The position numbers were made by a program, and so were the translations under genes. From Aliarcobacter faecis (GTDB lineage: Bacteria; Campylobacterota; Campylobacteria; Campylobacterales; Arcobacteraceae), in assembly GCF_013201705.1 (NCBI RefSeq), contig NZ_CP053837.1, positions 1,798,001-1,862,000 on the forward strand: a stretch of DNA of 64,000 bases. The letters are read 5' to 3'. How positions within the stretch are numbered: the stretch's first letter is position 1; every line of letters starts with the position of its first letter. Below the pieces are notes generated by a model, which was not told the origin of the DNA, made no database searches, and worked only from the letters and a program-made list of their open reading frames with translations. Positions 9,960 to 19,154 of the stretch are shown here, one piece after another.

Positions 9960-11524
9960 TATGCAACTCCAAACCATTTTTTATTATTTTTATCTTTTGC
10001 AATTTTTGGCAAAATTGCTTGATAAATACCATGAGTTCCAACTATTGATGTAAGCATTGATGTTAAAACTCCAATTGAAATAGTAACGGCAAAACCTTTT
10101 ATAGCACCACTTCCATAAGCGTATAAAACAACTGCTACAAGTAAAGTTGTAATATTTGCATCAATAATAGCTCTAAGAGCATTTGAATATCCATCTTCTA
10201 TTGCTTTATGGACACTTGCACCACTTCTTAATACTTCTCTAATTCTCTCATTAATAATTACATTGGCATCAATTGCCATACCAATTGTAAGAATAATTCC
10301 AGCCATACCAGGAAGTGTTAAAGTAGCTCCAAAAAGAGCAATTACAGCTAAAAGAATAAAAACATTTGCAATAAGAGCAATATTTGCAATAAGTCCTGCT
10401 CTTCTATAATAAACTATCATAAATAGGAAAATTAAAACAGTTCCACTAATTAGTGCTATCATCGAAGCCTTTATACTATCAGCTCCAAGAGATGGTCCAA
10501 CACTTCTTTTTTCTAAAAGATTTACACTAGCTAATAATGCTCCACTTCTAAGAGCAATTGCTACATTTCCTGCTTCAGCAACCGTAAATCCACCAGAAAT
10601 TTGTCCACTTCCACCACCAATTCTTTCATTAATATTTGGAGCTGAATAAACTTTTCCATCAAGTACAATTGCTAATCTTTTACCAACACTTTTTCCTGTA
10701 AAATCAGCAAAAATTCTAGCTCCTGCCGAGTTTAGAGTAAAATTAATAATTGGCTGATTTGATTGATTATATGCAACTTTTGCATCAACAATTTGACTTC
10801 CATCTAAAATTGGTATCTCTTTAACTAAATATTTTTTATTTGGATTATTTGTATCCTCTAAAATCAAATCTCCATAAGCTGCAGCTTGTGAGCTAGTCAT
10901 TTGATATACTTGCTCATTTTTATCTTCATCAACTGCCATAAGCTCAAGATTTGCTGGTTTTGAGATTAAATCTCTAGCTGCTTTTTCATCTTCAGCTGTT
11001 TTAATACCTGGAAGTTGAACAACTATATCGCTTTCACCTTGTCTTAGAACAGTTGGTTCACTAAGCCCAAATTGATCGAGTCTATTTCTAATAGTCTCAA
11101 CAGCTTGAACAACAGAAAAATCTTTAGTTTTTAAAACTTCTTCATTTGTAAGCTTTAATTTATATTCTAAATTATCTTTAGAGATTTCTAAACCACTAAT
11201 CTCCGCTAACATTTTGTCTATTTTAGGCATCTCATCTTTGTCTAAAACAGAAAAAACAACATTATCATTTTCAACAGTTAATCCATCTATTAAAAGTTCT
11301 TCATCATCACTAAAATATTTAACTGCTGTTGCTATTGATTTCATCTTTGAAGTTACTGCTTCATGAGTATTTACACCTAAAAGCAAATGAAGTCCACCTT
11401 GAAGGTCAAGACCTAAATTTATTTTTTTTCCATAATCTGTTTGTAAAAGTGATGGGATAGCAAAAATAACACCAAAAATAATACTAATTATAAAAATAAC
11501 GAGTTTGAAATTAAAAATTTTCAA
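9959..11524 (-). CDS. secD: Protein translocase subunit SecD
   Basis: A 521-residue inner-membrane protein. It has an N-terminal helix, the LGLDLQGGLHLLLG signature near residue 37, a large periplasmic region (P1 and base) and six-helix RND-type membrane domain with IDANVIINERIRE. It partners SecF and YajC. Order yajC-secD-secF matches most Campylobacterota. Confidence 0.97.
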   Translation of the reverse strand: MKIFNFKLVIFIISIIFGVIFAIPSLLQTDYGKKINLGLDLQGGLHLLLGVNTHEAVTSKMKSIATAVKYFSDDEELLIDGLTVENDNVVFSVLDKDEMPKIDKMLAEISGLEISKDNLEYKLKLTNEEVLKTKDFSVVQAVETIRNRLDQFGLSEPTVLRQGESDIVVQLPGIKTAEDEKAARDLISKPANLELMAVDEDKNEQVYQMTSSQAAAYGDLILEDTNNPNKKYLVKEIPILDGSQIVDAKVAYNQSNQPIINFTLNSAGARIFADFTGKSVGKRLAIVLDGKVYSAPNINERIGGGSGQISGGFTVAEAGNVAIALRSGALLASVNLLEKRSVGPSLGADSIKASMIALISGTVLIFLFMIVYYRRAGLIANIALIANVFILLAVIALFGATLTLPGMAGIILTIGMAIDANVIINERIREVLRSGASVHKAIEDGYSNALRAIIDANITTLLVAVVLYAYGSGAIKGFAVTISIGVLTSMLTSIVGTHGIYQAILPKIAKDKNNKKWFGVA

Positions 11525-11586
11525 TTTTAATCCTTAAAATAAGAGATTTGAAAGTATAAGATATGAAATTTCATATCTTATATAAT

Positions 11587-11862
11587 TTATTCAGTTATTA
11601 ATCTAGCAACGAACTCTTTTGCTAATTTCATTTCTGAATTATCGTTGTTTTTGATTAAAAAATATGTCTCTTCAACCTTAACAACTTCAACCATTAAGCC
11701 ACCATTTGTTACAATCTTATCACCTTTTTTAAGACCTGCAATCATATCTTTATGAGCTTTCGCTTGTTTTTGTTGCGGTCTAATAATTAAAAAGTAAAAT
11801 ATTGCAAATAATGCAACAAGAGGTAATAATGAGCTTAAAATATCTGCACTTTGACCTTCCAT
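11587..11862 (-). CDS. yajC: Preprotein translocase subunit YajC
   Basis: A 91-residue single-pass inner-membrane protein: one N-terminal helix followed by IIRPQQKQAKAH and the GDKIVTNGG motif of YajC. A longer reading is possible, but the ATG at 11862 has AAGGA six to seven bases upstream and avoids overlap with the divergent lnt gene. It heads the yajC-secD-secF operon. Confidence 0.93.
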   Translation of the reverse strand: MEGQSADILSSLLPLVALFAIFYFLIIRPQQKQAKAHKDMIAGLKKGDKIVTNGGLMVEVVKVEETYFLIKNNDNSEMKLAKEFVARLITE

Positions 11863-11890
11863 TAAATTTCCTTTTAAAAAGTAGTTTATA

Positions 11891-13123
11891 ATGTTTTTAT
11901 TAAAAACCAATCATTTTAACAAAATAAATATAATAAAAGGCTTCATAACAGCACTTATGCTTAGTGCTTTTATCTATTTTAGCCATTTTAGTTTTGAAAT
12001 AAAAATCATCAACTCTATTTTTGGAGTTTTTGGAATTTATCTTCTTTTGAGTATTCCTAAAAAGTCTCTATTTTTTGCTGGTTTTTTCACTGGAATTTTT
12101 TGGTGTAATTGGATGGCAATTAGTCTTCAATACTATGATTTAACATATATTTTTCCAATTGTTCTTTTAGGGATTGGTATAGTTTTTGGAATAATATTTC
12201 ATTTATTTGCTTTAATTGACAATCTAATTTTTAGAAGCTTTGCTATCTTTATTTTTACATTTATCTCTCCTTTTGGATTTAATTGGTTAAAACTAGAACT
12301 TCTTTTTATTGACTCATATTTTAGCACTTCAAAATTGGCTTTTGCACTAATTATTATCTCTTTAGTACTTTTTATTTATCTAAAAAAATTTAGATTTATT
12401 GCTTTATTTATAATGATTTTTGCACTTGATTTTTCTAAAAATATAAATTTAGCAGAGCCAAACATAAATATTTCAATGCCTCAAATGATGGTAAATCAAG
12501 ATTTAAAATGGCAAAAAGAGTATGTAAATGATTTAATTGAGAATAATTTTGCAAAAATAGAAGAAGCTATAGAACAAAAAAAAGATTTAGTTGTTTTACC
12601 TGAAACTGCTTTCTCTTTTGTCTTAAATAAAAAGCCAGAAATTTTAAATAGATTATTAGAATATTCTTATAATATTGATATTATAGTTGGTTCTTTATAT
12701 CTAGAAAATAGAGAAATTTTCAATGCTTCTTATCACTTTTTTGAAGGAAATTATGAAGTTGCAAAAAAAGTTGTACTTGTTCCATTTGGTGAAGAGATAC
12801 CACTTCCAAAATTTTTAGTTGATTTAATAAATAATATTTTTTATAATGGGGCTAGTGATTATTCAAAAGCCTCTACTGCTACAGATTTTTTAATAAAAGG
12901 TGAAAAATTTAGAAATGCTATTTGTTATGAAGCAACAACAGATAAAATTTTTGAAAATCTAAATGAAACAAAATATATGATGGTTATATCAAATAATGCT
13001 TGGTTTATTCCATCAATCGAGCCAACTTTACAACATTTACTTTTAAAATATTACTCAAAAAAATATGGTGTTATGATTTTTCATACTGTAAATGGGAGTC
13101 CAAATAGAGTTTATAAGCCTTAG
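11891..13123 (+). CDS. lnt: Apolipoprotein N-acyltransferase
   Basis: A 410-residue inner-membrane enzyme that adds the third acyl chain to lipoproteins. Five or six hydrophobic helices occupy residues 15-180, then a nitrilase-fold domain. The catalytic triad is visible as E238 (LPETAF), K293 (before VVLVPFGEE) and C345 (NAICYEA). It is shorter than the enterobacterial enzyme (about 510 residues), as in other Campylobacterota. It is divergent from yajC and its stop directly abuts the stop of the convergent SDR gene, with no intervening base and no room for a separate terminator. Confidence 0.92.
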   Translation: MFLLKTNHFNKINIIKGFITALMLSAFIYFSHFSFEIKIINSIFGVFGIYLLLSIPKKSLFFAGFFTGIFWCNWMAISLQYYDLTYIFPIVLLGIGIVFGIIFHLFALIDNLIFRSFAIFIFTFISPFGFNWLKLELLFIDSYFSTSKLAFALIIISLVLFIYLKKFRFIALFIMIFALDFSKNINLAEPNINISMPQMMVNQDLKWQKEYVNDLIENNFAKIEEAIEQKKDLVVLPETAFSFVLNKKPEILNRLLEYSYNIDIIVGSLYLENREIFNASYHFFEGNYEVAKKVVLVPFGEEIPLPKFLVDLINNIFYNGASDYSKASTATDFLIKGEKFRNAICYEATTDKIFENLNETKYMMVISNNAWFIPSIEPTLQHLLLKYYSKKYGVMIFHTVNGSPNRVYKP

Positions 13124-13945
13124 TCATACTTTTGCAAGTAATTTATCAAGCCAACTTTGGCTTAGAACTCTTTTTGCAAAGCCTAAAATATGTGTTGCTT
13201 TTGTAACATAATATCTTGGCTTTGGTTTTTTACTATTTAAAATTTTCAAAACTATATTTGCAACACTTGAAGCTGGAAGATTAAAAGCTGATTTATCATC
13301 TTTATTTTCAAGCCTAGCTTTTAGCTCATTTTTATAACTACTCTCCCAAAAGCTTTCTTCTATTTTAATATTTTTTCTAAAATTATTTAAAGCATTTTCT
13401 CTAAATTTTGAAGTAACAGGACCTGTATTTATAGTACTTACAAAAATATTACTATTTAAAGTTTCCAATCTCAAAGTATCACAAAGCCCTTCAATAGCAT
13501 ATTTACTAGCATTATAAGCACCACGAAATCTTAAAGAGATAATTCCTAAAACAGAACTATGTTGAATAAGTTTTCCATAACCTTGAGCTCTAAATATTTT
13601 CATAGTTTGAATAGTTACTTCGTGAAGCCCAAAAAAATTTGTATCAAATTGCTCTTTTAAAACTTCCACACTTAAATCCTCAACAGCTCCTGGTTGTCCA
13701 AAACCAGCATTATTAAAAACAGAGTCTAGTTTTTTATCATTTTGCAAAATAATTTTTAAGGCATAACTTATCTCATCTTTATTCCGAACATCAATTTTAA
13801 AAGTTTCAAAACCTAAATTTCTAAGTTTTTGTACATCTTTTTCATCTCTTGCACTTGTATAAACTTTTATTCCATTCTCTTTTAAAATAAGTGCTGTTTG
13901 AAGCCCAATTCCACTTGAACATCCCGTAATTAATATATTTTGCAT
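13124..13945 (-). CDS. Short-chain dehydrogenase/reductase
   Basis: A 273-residue classical SDR. The nucleotide-binding TGCSSGIG is at residues 7-14, NNAG near 78-81, and the catalytic Ser131, Tyr144 and Lys148 (YNASK) are present, so it is probably an active NAD(P)H oxidoreductase. The substrate cannot be deduced. It is convergent with lnt and divergent from the TIGR02757 gene. Confidence 0.85.
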   Translation of the reverse strand: MQNILITGCSSGIGLQTALILKENGIKVYTSARDEKDVQKLRNLGFETFKIDVRNKDEISYALKIILQNDKKLDSVFNNAGFGQPGAVEDLSVEVLKEQFDTNFFGLHEVTIQTMKIFRAQGYGKLIQHSSVLGIISLRFRGAYNASKYAIEGLCDTLRLETLNSNIFVSTINTGPVTSKFRENALNNFRKNIKIEESFWESSYKNELKARLENKDDKSAFNLPASSVANIVLKILNSKKPKPRYYVTKATHILGFAKRVLSQSWLDKLLAKV

Positions 13946-13999
13946 TATATTCCTAATAAAATTTTGGCTATTATATCCAAAAATAAGTTTTGGGTTAAA

Positions 14000-14779
14000 A
14001 TGCTAAAAAAAGATAAAGAATTAAAAGAACTCTTAGATATTGAGTCAAATAGTAGAAATACAAATTTTGAATTAAGTTATGAAAAACCTGATCCACTATT
14101 AGTAGCAAAAAGACAAAATGATGATTTTGCCATACTTTTATGTGCTTTGTTTGCTTATGGAAATGCAAAATTAATAGTAAAATTTTTAGATAGTTTAGAT
14201 TTTTCTCTTTTAAATAAAAGTGAAGAAGAGATTGAAAAAGAGCTTAAAAATCACTATTATAGATTCCAAAATAGTGCTGATGTAATAGCCATTTTCAAAA
14301 CTTTTAGAAGATTAAAAAATGAAAATAATTTAGAAGATTTGTTCTATGATGGGTATAAAAAAGATAATTGTGTTTTAGAAGGGATTGATTTTGTGATACA
14401 AAAAATCAAATTAAAAGCAAACTACTCCTCACAAGGTTTTGATTTTTTAATAGGAAATCCTCTAAAAAGAGATAAAAAAGGGTTTATAAAAGAGATTGGG
14501 AATGCTCCATATAAAAGATGGAATATGTTTTTGCGATGGATGGTACGAGATGATAATTTGGATTTAGGTTTATGGAAAAATATTGACAAAAAAGATTTGA
14601 TTTTACCACTTGATACTCACACTTTTAATGTATCAGTAAAACTTGGGCTTTTAGATAGAAAGAGTTATGATTTAAAATCTGCTTTGGAAATAACAAATAA
14701 ACTAAAAGAGTTTGATAATCTTGACCCAATAAAATATGATTTCGCCATATATAGACTGGGGCAAGAAAAGATTATATAA
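14000..14779 (+). CDS. TIGR02757 family protein
   Basis: About 259 residues. Features that recall this uncharacterised family (TIGR02757) are the early PDPLLVAKR and ALFAYGNA segments, NPLKRDKKGFIKE, and KRWNMFLRWMVR followed by LDTHTFNVS. The later part resembles the helix-hairpin-helix DNA glycosylase arrangement, but no activity can be assigned. A reading from a TTG at 13940 would overlap the divergent SDR gene; the ATG at 14000 is preferred. Confidence 0.75.
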   Translation: MLKKDKELKELLDIESNSRNTNFELSYEKPDPLLVAKRQNDDFAILLCALFAYGNAKLIVKFLDSLDFSLLNKSEEEIEKELKNHYYRFQNSADVIAIFKTFRRLKNENNLEDLFYDGYKKDNCVLEGIDFVIQKIKLKANYSSQGFDFLIGNPLKRDKKGFIKEIGNAPYKRWNMFLRWMVRDDNLDLGLWKNIDKKDLILPLDTHTFNVSVKLGLLDRKSYDLKSALEITNKLKEFDNLDPIKYDFAIYRLGQEKII

Positions 14780-14797
14780 TATTTTCTGACTATTATG

Positions 14798-14818
14798 TAT
14801 GTAAAAGTTATTTACATA
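14798..14818. terminator. Hairpin between convergent genes
   Basis: TATGTAAA and TTTACATA pair across a five-base loop between the stops of the TIGR02757 gene and the DUF4105 gene. It could act as a bidirectional terminator; the stem is AT-rich and has no long U-tract. Confidence 0.4.
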
Positions 14819-14820
14819 TG

Positions 14821-16614
14821 TTAAAAATAGTAATAAATACCAAATTTAAAAATATCTTGTTTTTTTTCTAGATTATTGTTTTTATAATTTAGATTTAAAG
14901 CTAAATTTCTATCTATTTTATAAGTAGAAAATGCTTCAAAAACCCTATTTTCAAATTTTTCATTGTATTTATCATAAGAAAAAGAGCTACCAAATTTTAT
15001 ATTTTGAAAACTATTTATTATAAATCCTACATTAGAACCCAAAGAGATATACTGTTCATTTGCTTTATATAAAACATTTGAAACTAAATTAGAGTAAAAA
15101 ATTGTATTAAAAAAACTATAAGAGACTCCAGCTTCTGGTTTTAGCTTAAAAAATAGTTCATCACTAAAATGTTCGATTGCTACATCAACTCCCCAAGAAA
15201 TTGGTTTAAATAGTAAATCTTGTGAAGCTAGAGATTTTATTTTTAGAAAAGTAAATCTATCTAGTTTTAAACTACTATTTTTCTTTTTTTCTAAATTTAA
15301 ATCAAAAAAATCAATATAAGCTCCTTCTAAATAACCATCTTCAATATCATAAATATCGCTATAAGCTGGTTTTATACCAAATAAAAAACTATCATTTGAG
15401 TTATAAAATAAACTAATTCTTGCTGAATCATGAGAGTTTATAGGGTTTATAGGTTCTTTTATATCAAAACTTGAAGGTTCCTTAAAACTACTTCTTAGTT
15501 TTAAGATATTCAGATATTTTTTTGTGTATTCACCTTTTTCAAGCCTATTTTCAGCTCTTTCATACTGTAAATATGTACTCTTTAAATCCAAATATGCAAT
15601 CTTGTCATCTTTACTTAAACTCTCTTCTAAATTTTTATCTTCATTTAAAAACTCTTTTATATAAGCTCTATTTTCTATCTTTTCATCTACAATAAACTTC
15701 ATTTTTTTCATAGTTGAATATCTATAATTTGATTTTTCAATCAAATTATTTTTTGAAATTAGTTTAATCGTATCAAGAGGAATAGTTTTAAATAAAAAAT
15801 TATCTACTAAATCAAGAGTTGGTCTAGCAACTTCTAAAAGCCATAAAATAGCATAAGAACAGTTCTCTTTAAAGAAAAAATAGTCAGCATAAGAGTCTTT
15901 TAACTCCCAAGAGTGCAGAGTTAATTTTTTAATCTCTTCTTGATTTAAATTTAAATCATACTCCCAAACATCTCTTTGCTCAAGATTGTTATACTCTTTT
16001 AATTTTTCATAATAAGGTAAAATAGAGTATCTTCCTTCATATCCACCAAAAATTCCTTGAAAAGCGAAAATAAGCCCATTCTTCTCATCTGTTTTTGCAG
16101 CATAATTTATAGCATTTGAAATAAGTGGAGTATCTTTACTACTTGAAATCTTTAAAAAAGTGTGTCCATACATAGATGCAGGAGAGTTTATATGAGAGGT
16201 TGGAAAAACCAAAGTTACAAATTTTGCATCTGTTAAATCCAAATATTTATCTAACTCTTCACAACTATAAGATTTTATACTATTTTGTAAATTTGGAATT
16301 TGCTCTTTTAACCACTCAACTCTTAGTGGAAATCTGCATAAAATATCATTTTCATTATTCTCTAAAGATTTTATAGTCTCAATTAACTCTTTTTTTAAAT
16401 CATACTTTCCCTCTTTAGAAACAAAAAAGTTAGTTGAATCTATCTCGCTTTCACCATTTCTATAGTGTAGAAGTTTTGCCCAATAAGGATTTTCATAGAT
16501 CTTATTTTTTTCTATAAAAATTTCAATATCACTTGAAAAAAGAGTAGTAAAAAAAAGGAGTTTAAATATAAAAAATTTAAACCCCAATTTTATAAAATTA
16601 GATTTGTTTTGCAA
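14821..16614 (-). CDS. DUF4105 (Lnb N-terminal-like) envelope protein
   Basis: A 597-residue exported protein: hydrophobic signal at about residues 12-28, then a DUF4105 domain with TLVFPTSHINSPASMYGHTF and a YADYFFFKENCSYA segment, and a C-terminal region rich in alternating strands ending YYYF, as in an outer-membrane barrel. Function unknown; the domain's conserved His and Cys suggest a papain-like hydrolase fold (inference). It overlaps the DUF3015 gene by 17 bases; the two domains are often neighbours. Confidence 0.75.
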   Translation of the reverse strand: MQNKSNFIKLGFKFFIFKLLFFTTLFSSDIEIFIEKNKIYENPYWAKLLHYRNGESEIDSTNFFVSKEGKYDLKKELIETIKSLENNENDILCRFPLRVEWLKEQIPNLQNSIKSYSCEELDKYLDLTDAKFVTLVFPTSHINSPASMYGHTFLKISSSKDTPLISNAINYAAKTDEKNGLIFAFQGIFGGYEGRYSILPYYEKLKEYNNLEQRDVWEYDLNLNQEEIKKLTLHSWELKDSYADYFFFKENCSYAILWLLEVARPTLDLVDNFLFKTIPLDTIKLISKNNLIEKSNYRYSTMKKMKFIVDEKIENRAYIKEFLNEDKNLEESLSKDDKIAYLDLKSTYLQYERAENRLEKGEYTKKYLNILKLRSSFKEPSSFDIKEPINPINSHDSARISLFYNSNDSFLFGIKPAYSDIYDIEDGYLEGAYIDFFDLNLEKKKNSSLKLDRFTFLKIKSLASQDLLFKPISWGVDVAIEHFSDELFFKLKPEAGVSYSFFNTIFYSNLVSNVLYKANEQYISLGSNVGFIINSFQNIKFGSSFSYDKYNEKFENRVFEAFSTYKIDRNLALNLNYKNNNLEKKQDIFKFGIYYYF

Positions 16615-17038
16615 TGTTATCTATAACTTCTGCTGAACTTACTTTTTCACTTGTATAAATATCAGAAAAATTTGCTTGTAATTTTGAAGCAAACTCATCT
16701 TTATTTTCAACATTCATTAAAGTTGCAACTGTATTTAAAGTTTCACCTTTTCCTGCTGAAATATCCATAGCAAGTTCATCCATATTTTCATTTACAAATT
16801 GATTTAATCTATCATTTGAAACAAAGTTTGATGGTTTGTTACAATTTGAAGTACCACTTGAAATACCAAAAGTTTGGTTTCCTGAAGTTCCATTTGTTGT
16901 AGCTGCTAAAGCTTGTAAAACTGAAGAGTTTTGGTTTTTGATAACTATAGAACCAAGCCCACATCCTGTATTTGTATTATTTGCATATAAAGAACTAGCA
17001 AGTCCTAAAGCAGCAACTACCGAAAGTATTTTTTTCAT
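16598..17038 (-). CDS. DUF3015 periplasmic protein
   Basis: A 146-residue protein with a clear signal peptide (cleavage after SLYA, residue 19), then TGCGLGSI, a Ser/Thr/Asn-rich segment, a second Cys, and a helical C-terminus. It matches the DUF3015 family by its CGLGS start. The 3' end overlaps the DUF4105 gene, suggesting a functional pair in the envelope. An AAGGAG ribosome-binding site precedes the ATG. Confidence 0.75.
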   Translation of the reverse strand: MKKILSVVAALGLASSLYANNTNTGCGLGSIVIKNQNSSVLQALAATTNGTSGNQTFGISSGTSNCNKPSNFVSNDRLNQFVNENMDELAMDISAGKGETLNTVATLMNVENKDEFASKLQANFSDIYTSEKVSSAEVIDNIAKQI

Positions 17039-17080
17039 CTTTTCTATCTCCTTTTTTAAAATATGTGATTGTATTAATTT

Positions 17081-18313
17081 TTAACTTTGAAATATTTTAA
17101 TTTTATACTTTTTTATAATATTATCTATTATTTCTTGTTTATTTGAACCTTTTTCTATTTGTAAATTCAAAGCAAAATCTAAAATCTCTTTAAACTCTCT
17201 TGACTCTTTAAATCCTAAATTAATTAAATCTTTTCCTAAAACCTCTATTTTTAAAGCTTTATCAAAAATATTTAAATCTTTTGCTAAATTTTCTATTTTT
17301 AAGATATTCTCTTTTTCTAAAGCTTTTTCAACTAAAATCAAATCTTCTAAATTTAAAATTAAAGATAACTTTTTTAACTCTTTTTCATCAAAATTTGTCG
17401 AATTTTCAGATAAAAGTAAAATATTTTCTATAAATTTCTTATCATTTGTAATCTTTTCTAAAAACTTTAAAATCTTTTTTTCATCTAAATTCTTAAGAAA
17501 AATCGTGAAAAATAGATATAGTTTTCTAAAATCTTTCAAATTCTTATCTTTTAAATCTTTTGCAAAATTATCAACTGCTTTATAACTACTTTCAAAATTT
17601 ATAGAAAAGATTTGAAAATAATCAAAAAGTTTTAATCCAATAGAGGGTTTTAAAGATTTTAAAAAAAGCTTTCTTAACTCTTCAAAAACTCTCTCTTTTG
17701 GCAAAATATTTAGTTCACCATTTTTAATGATATTTAAACATAACTCTTTTGTTTTTAAATCTATTTCAAAATCAAATCTTGAAGCAAAGCCAATAGCTCT
17801 ATAAACTCTTAAACTATCTTCTACAAAAGTTTTATCATCTATATGTTTTATTTTTCTATCTTTTAAATCATCTATTCCAAAAAATGGGTCTATAAAACTA
17901 TTTGAAAAGTAATCGTAATAAATAGCATTTATAGTAAAATCTCGCCTTTTTGCAGCTTCGAAAAATGATAATTTTGAATTGGTTTTAACTAAAAAATCTT
18001 TATGAGTTTTACCAGTTTTCTCTTCTGTTCTAGGAAGAGAGAAATCAAACTCTAGCTCTTTTGTATGAAGTTTTAAAACTCCAAAAGATTTTCCAACACT
18101 ATTAAGTTTGCCAAAGTTTTCTAAAATAGGAACTATATTTTCTAAAGAGTCTAAATTGAAAATTTCAATATCAAAATCTTTATTTTGTTTGTTTAAAAAG
18201 AAATCTCTTACACAACCACCTACAAGATATGGTTTATAACCACTCTCTTGTAGTTTTGTTAAGATAAGAACTAATAGTTTTGGTATCTCAATTTTTACTA
18301 TATTGATATACAT
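17081..18313 (-). CDS. cca: CCA tRNA nucleotidyltransferase / poly(A) polymerase family
   Basis: About 410 residues. The nucleotidyltransferase head has PYLVGGCVRDFFL followed by the metal-binding DFDIEIF, then the KRRDFTINAIYYD and RVYRAIGFASRF motifs of class II CCA-adding enzymes, which repair tRNA 3' ends. A start at 18352 is also open; both overlap the upstream mscS gene and neither has a strong ribosome-binding site, so translation is probably coupled. Confidence 0.88.
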   Translation of the reverse strand: MYINIVKIEIPKLLVLILTKLQESGYKPYLVGGCVRDFFLNKQNKDFDIEIFNLDSLENIVPILENFGKLNSVGKSFGVLKLHTKELEFDFSLPRTEEKTGKTHKDFLVKTNSKLSFFEAAKRRDFTINAIYYDYFSNSFIDPFFGIDDLKDRKIKHIDDKTFVEDSLRVYRAIGFASRFDFEIDLKTKELCLNIIKNGELNILPKERVFEELRKLFLKSLKPSIGLKLFDYFQIFSINFESSYKAVDNFAKDLKDKNLKDFRKLYLFFTIFLKNLDEKKILKFLEKITNDKKFIENILLLSENSTNFDEKELKKLSLILNLEDLILVEKALEKENILKIENLAKDLNIFDKALKIEVLGKDLINLGFKESREFKEILDFALNLQIEKGSNKQEIIDNIIKKYKIKIFQS

Positions 18314-19151
18314 CTTGTTTTGGATAAGGAATAGAGATACCAACCTCATCAAATGTTGTTTTGATAGTCTCTAAAAGTTCAGCTTTAACCGAACCATAAT
18401 CACCTGTATTTACCCAAACATTAATTGATAAATTAACTGAAAAATCTGCTAATTCGGCAACATTTATTGAAACTGGTTTATCAAGCAAAATCTTTGGATT
18501 GTTATTTATAATATTTGTTAAAATCTCTTTTACTTTTTTAATATTATCCTCATAAGATATCCCTATAACTAAATCAACTCTTCTTGTAGAATTTGCATTT
18601 ACATTTGTAATTGAACCTTTTGTAATAGCTCCATTTGGTACAATTATTCTTTGATTATCAGCTGTTAAAAAAACTGTATTAAAAATTGTAACTTCTGTTA
18701 CAGTTCCACTAACACCACCAGCATTTACACTATCTCCTGCTTTAAATGGTCTAAATAAAATAATCATAACACCTGAAGCAAAATTATTTAATGAATCTTT
18801 TAAAGCCAAACCAACTGCTAAACCAGCAGCCCCTAAAATAGCAATAAATGATGTTGTTTCAACACCAATCTTATTTAATGCAGCTAAAACAATAACTGTT
18901 ATTAAAACATAATAAACAATATTTTGTAAAAATCTAACTAAAGTGCTTTCAACTCCAGCTTTTTTTAAAACTGTTCCTAAAATTTTCACAACTTTTGAGG
19001 CAAACCATTTTCCAATTACAAATATTAAAATTGCCATTAGAAATGATAGTGAATATTTAATTAGAAGTTCAAGAATATTATCTGGAATCAATTTGTCAAA
19101 ATCTTTTGTGATTTGTACAACTTCCTCTTTTAACTCTTTTTCTATATCCAT
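18288..19151 (-). CDS. mscS: Small-conductance mechanosensitive channel (MscS family)
   Basis: A 287-residue inner-membrane channel releasing solutes on osmotic downshift. Three helices fill residues 28-125, the third being the Gly/Ala-rich pore helix (ILGAAGLAVGLALKDSLNNFASG), followed by the MscS beta domain (RPFKAGDSV, VPNGAITKGSITN) and an alpha/beta C-terminus. Three bases separate it from proS. Confidence 0.93.
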   Translation of the reverse strand: MDIEKELKEEVVQITKDFDKLIPDNILELLIKYSLSFLMAILIFVIGKWFASKVVKILGTVLKKAGVESTLVRFLQNIVYYVLITVIVLAALNKIGVETTSFIAILGAAGLAVGLALKDSLNNFASGVMIILFRPFKAGDSVNAGGVSGTVTEVTIFNTVFLTADNQRIIVPNGAITKGSITNVNANSTRRVDLVIGISYEDNIKKVKEILTNIINNNPKILLDKPVSINVAELADFSVNLSINVWVNTGDYGSVKAELLETIKTTFDEVGISIPYPKQDVYQYSKN

Positions 19152-19154
19152 ATT

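Noticed and set aside
9960-9977. Longer secF with six extra N-terminal residues
   Set aside because: The ATG at 9959 has GGAG upstream and the TAATG coupling with secD; the longer start has neither.
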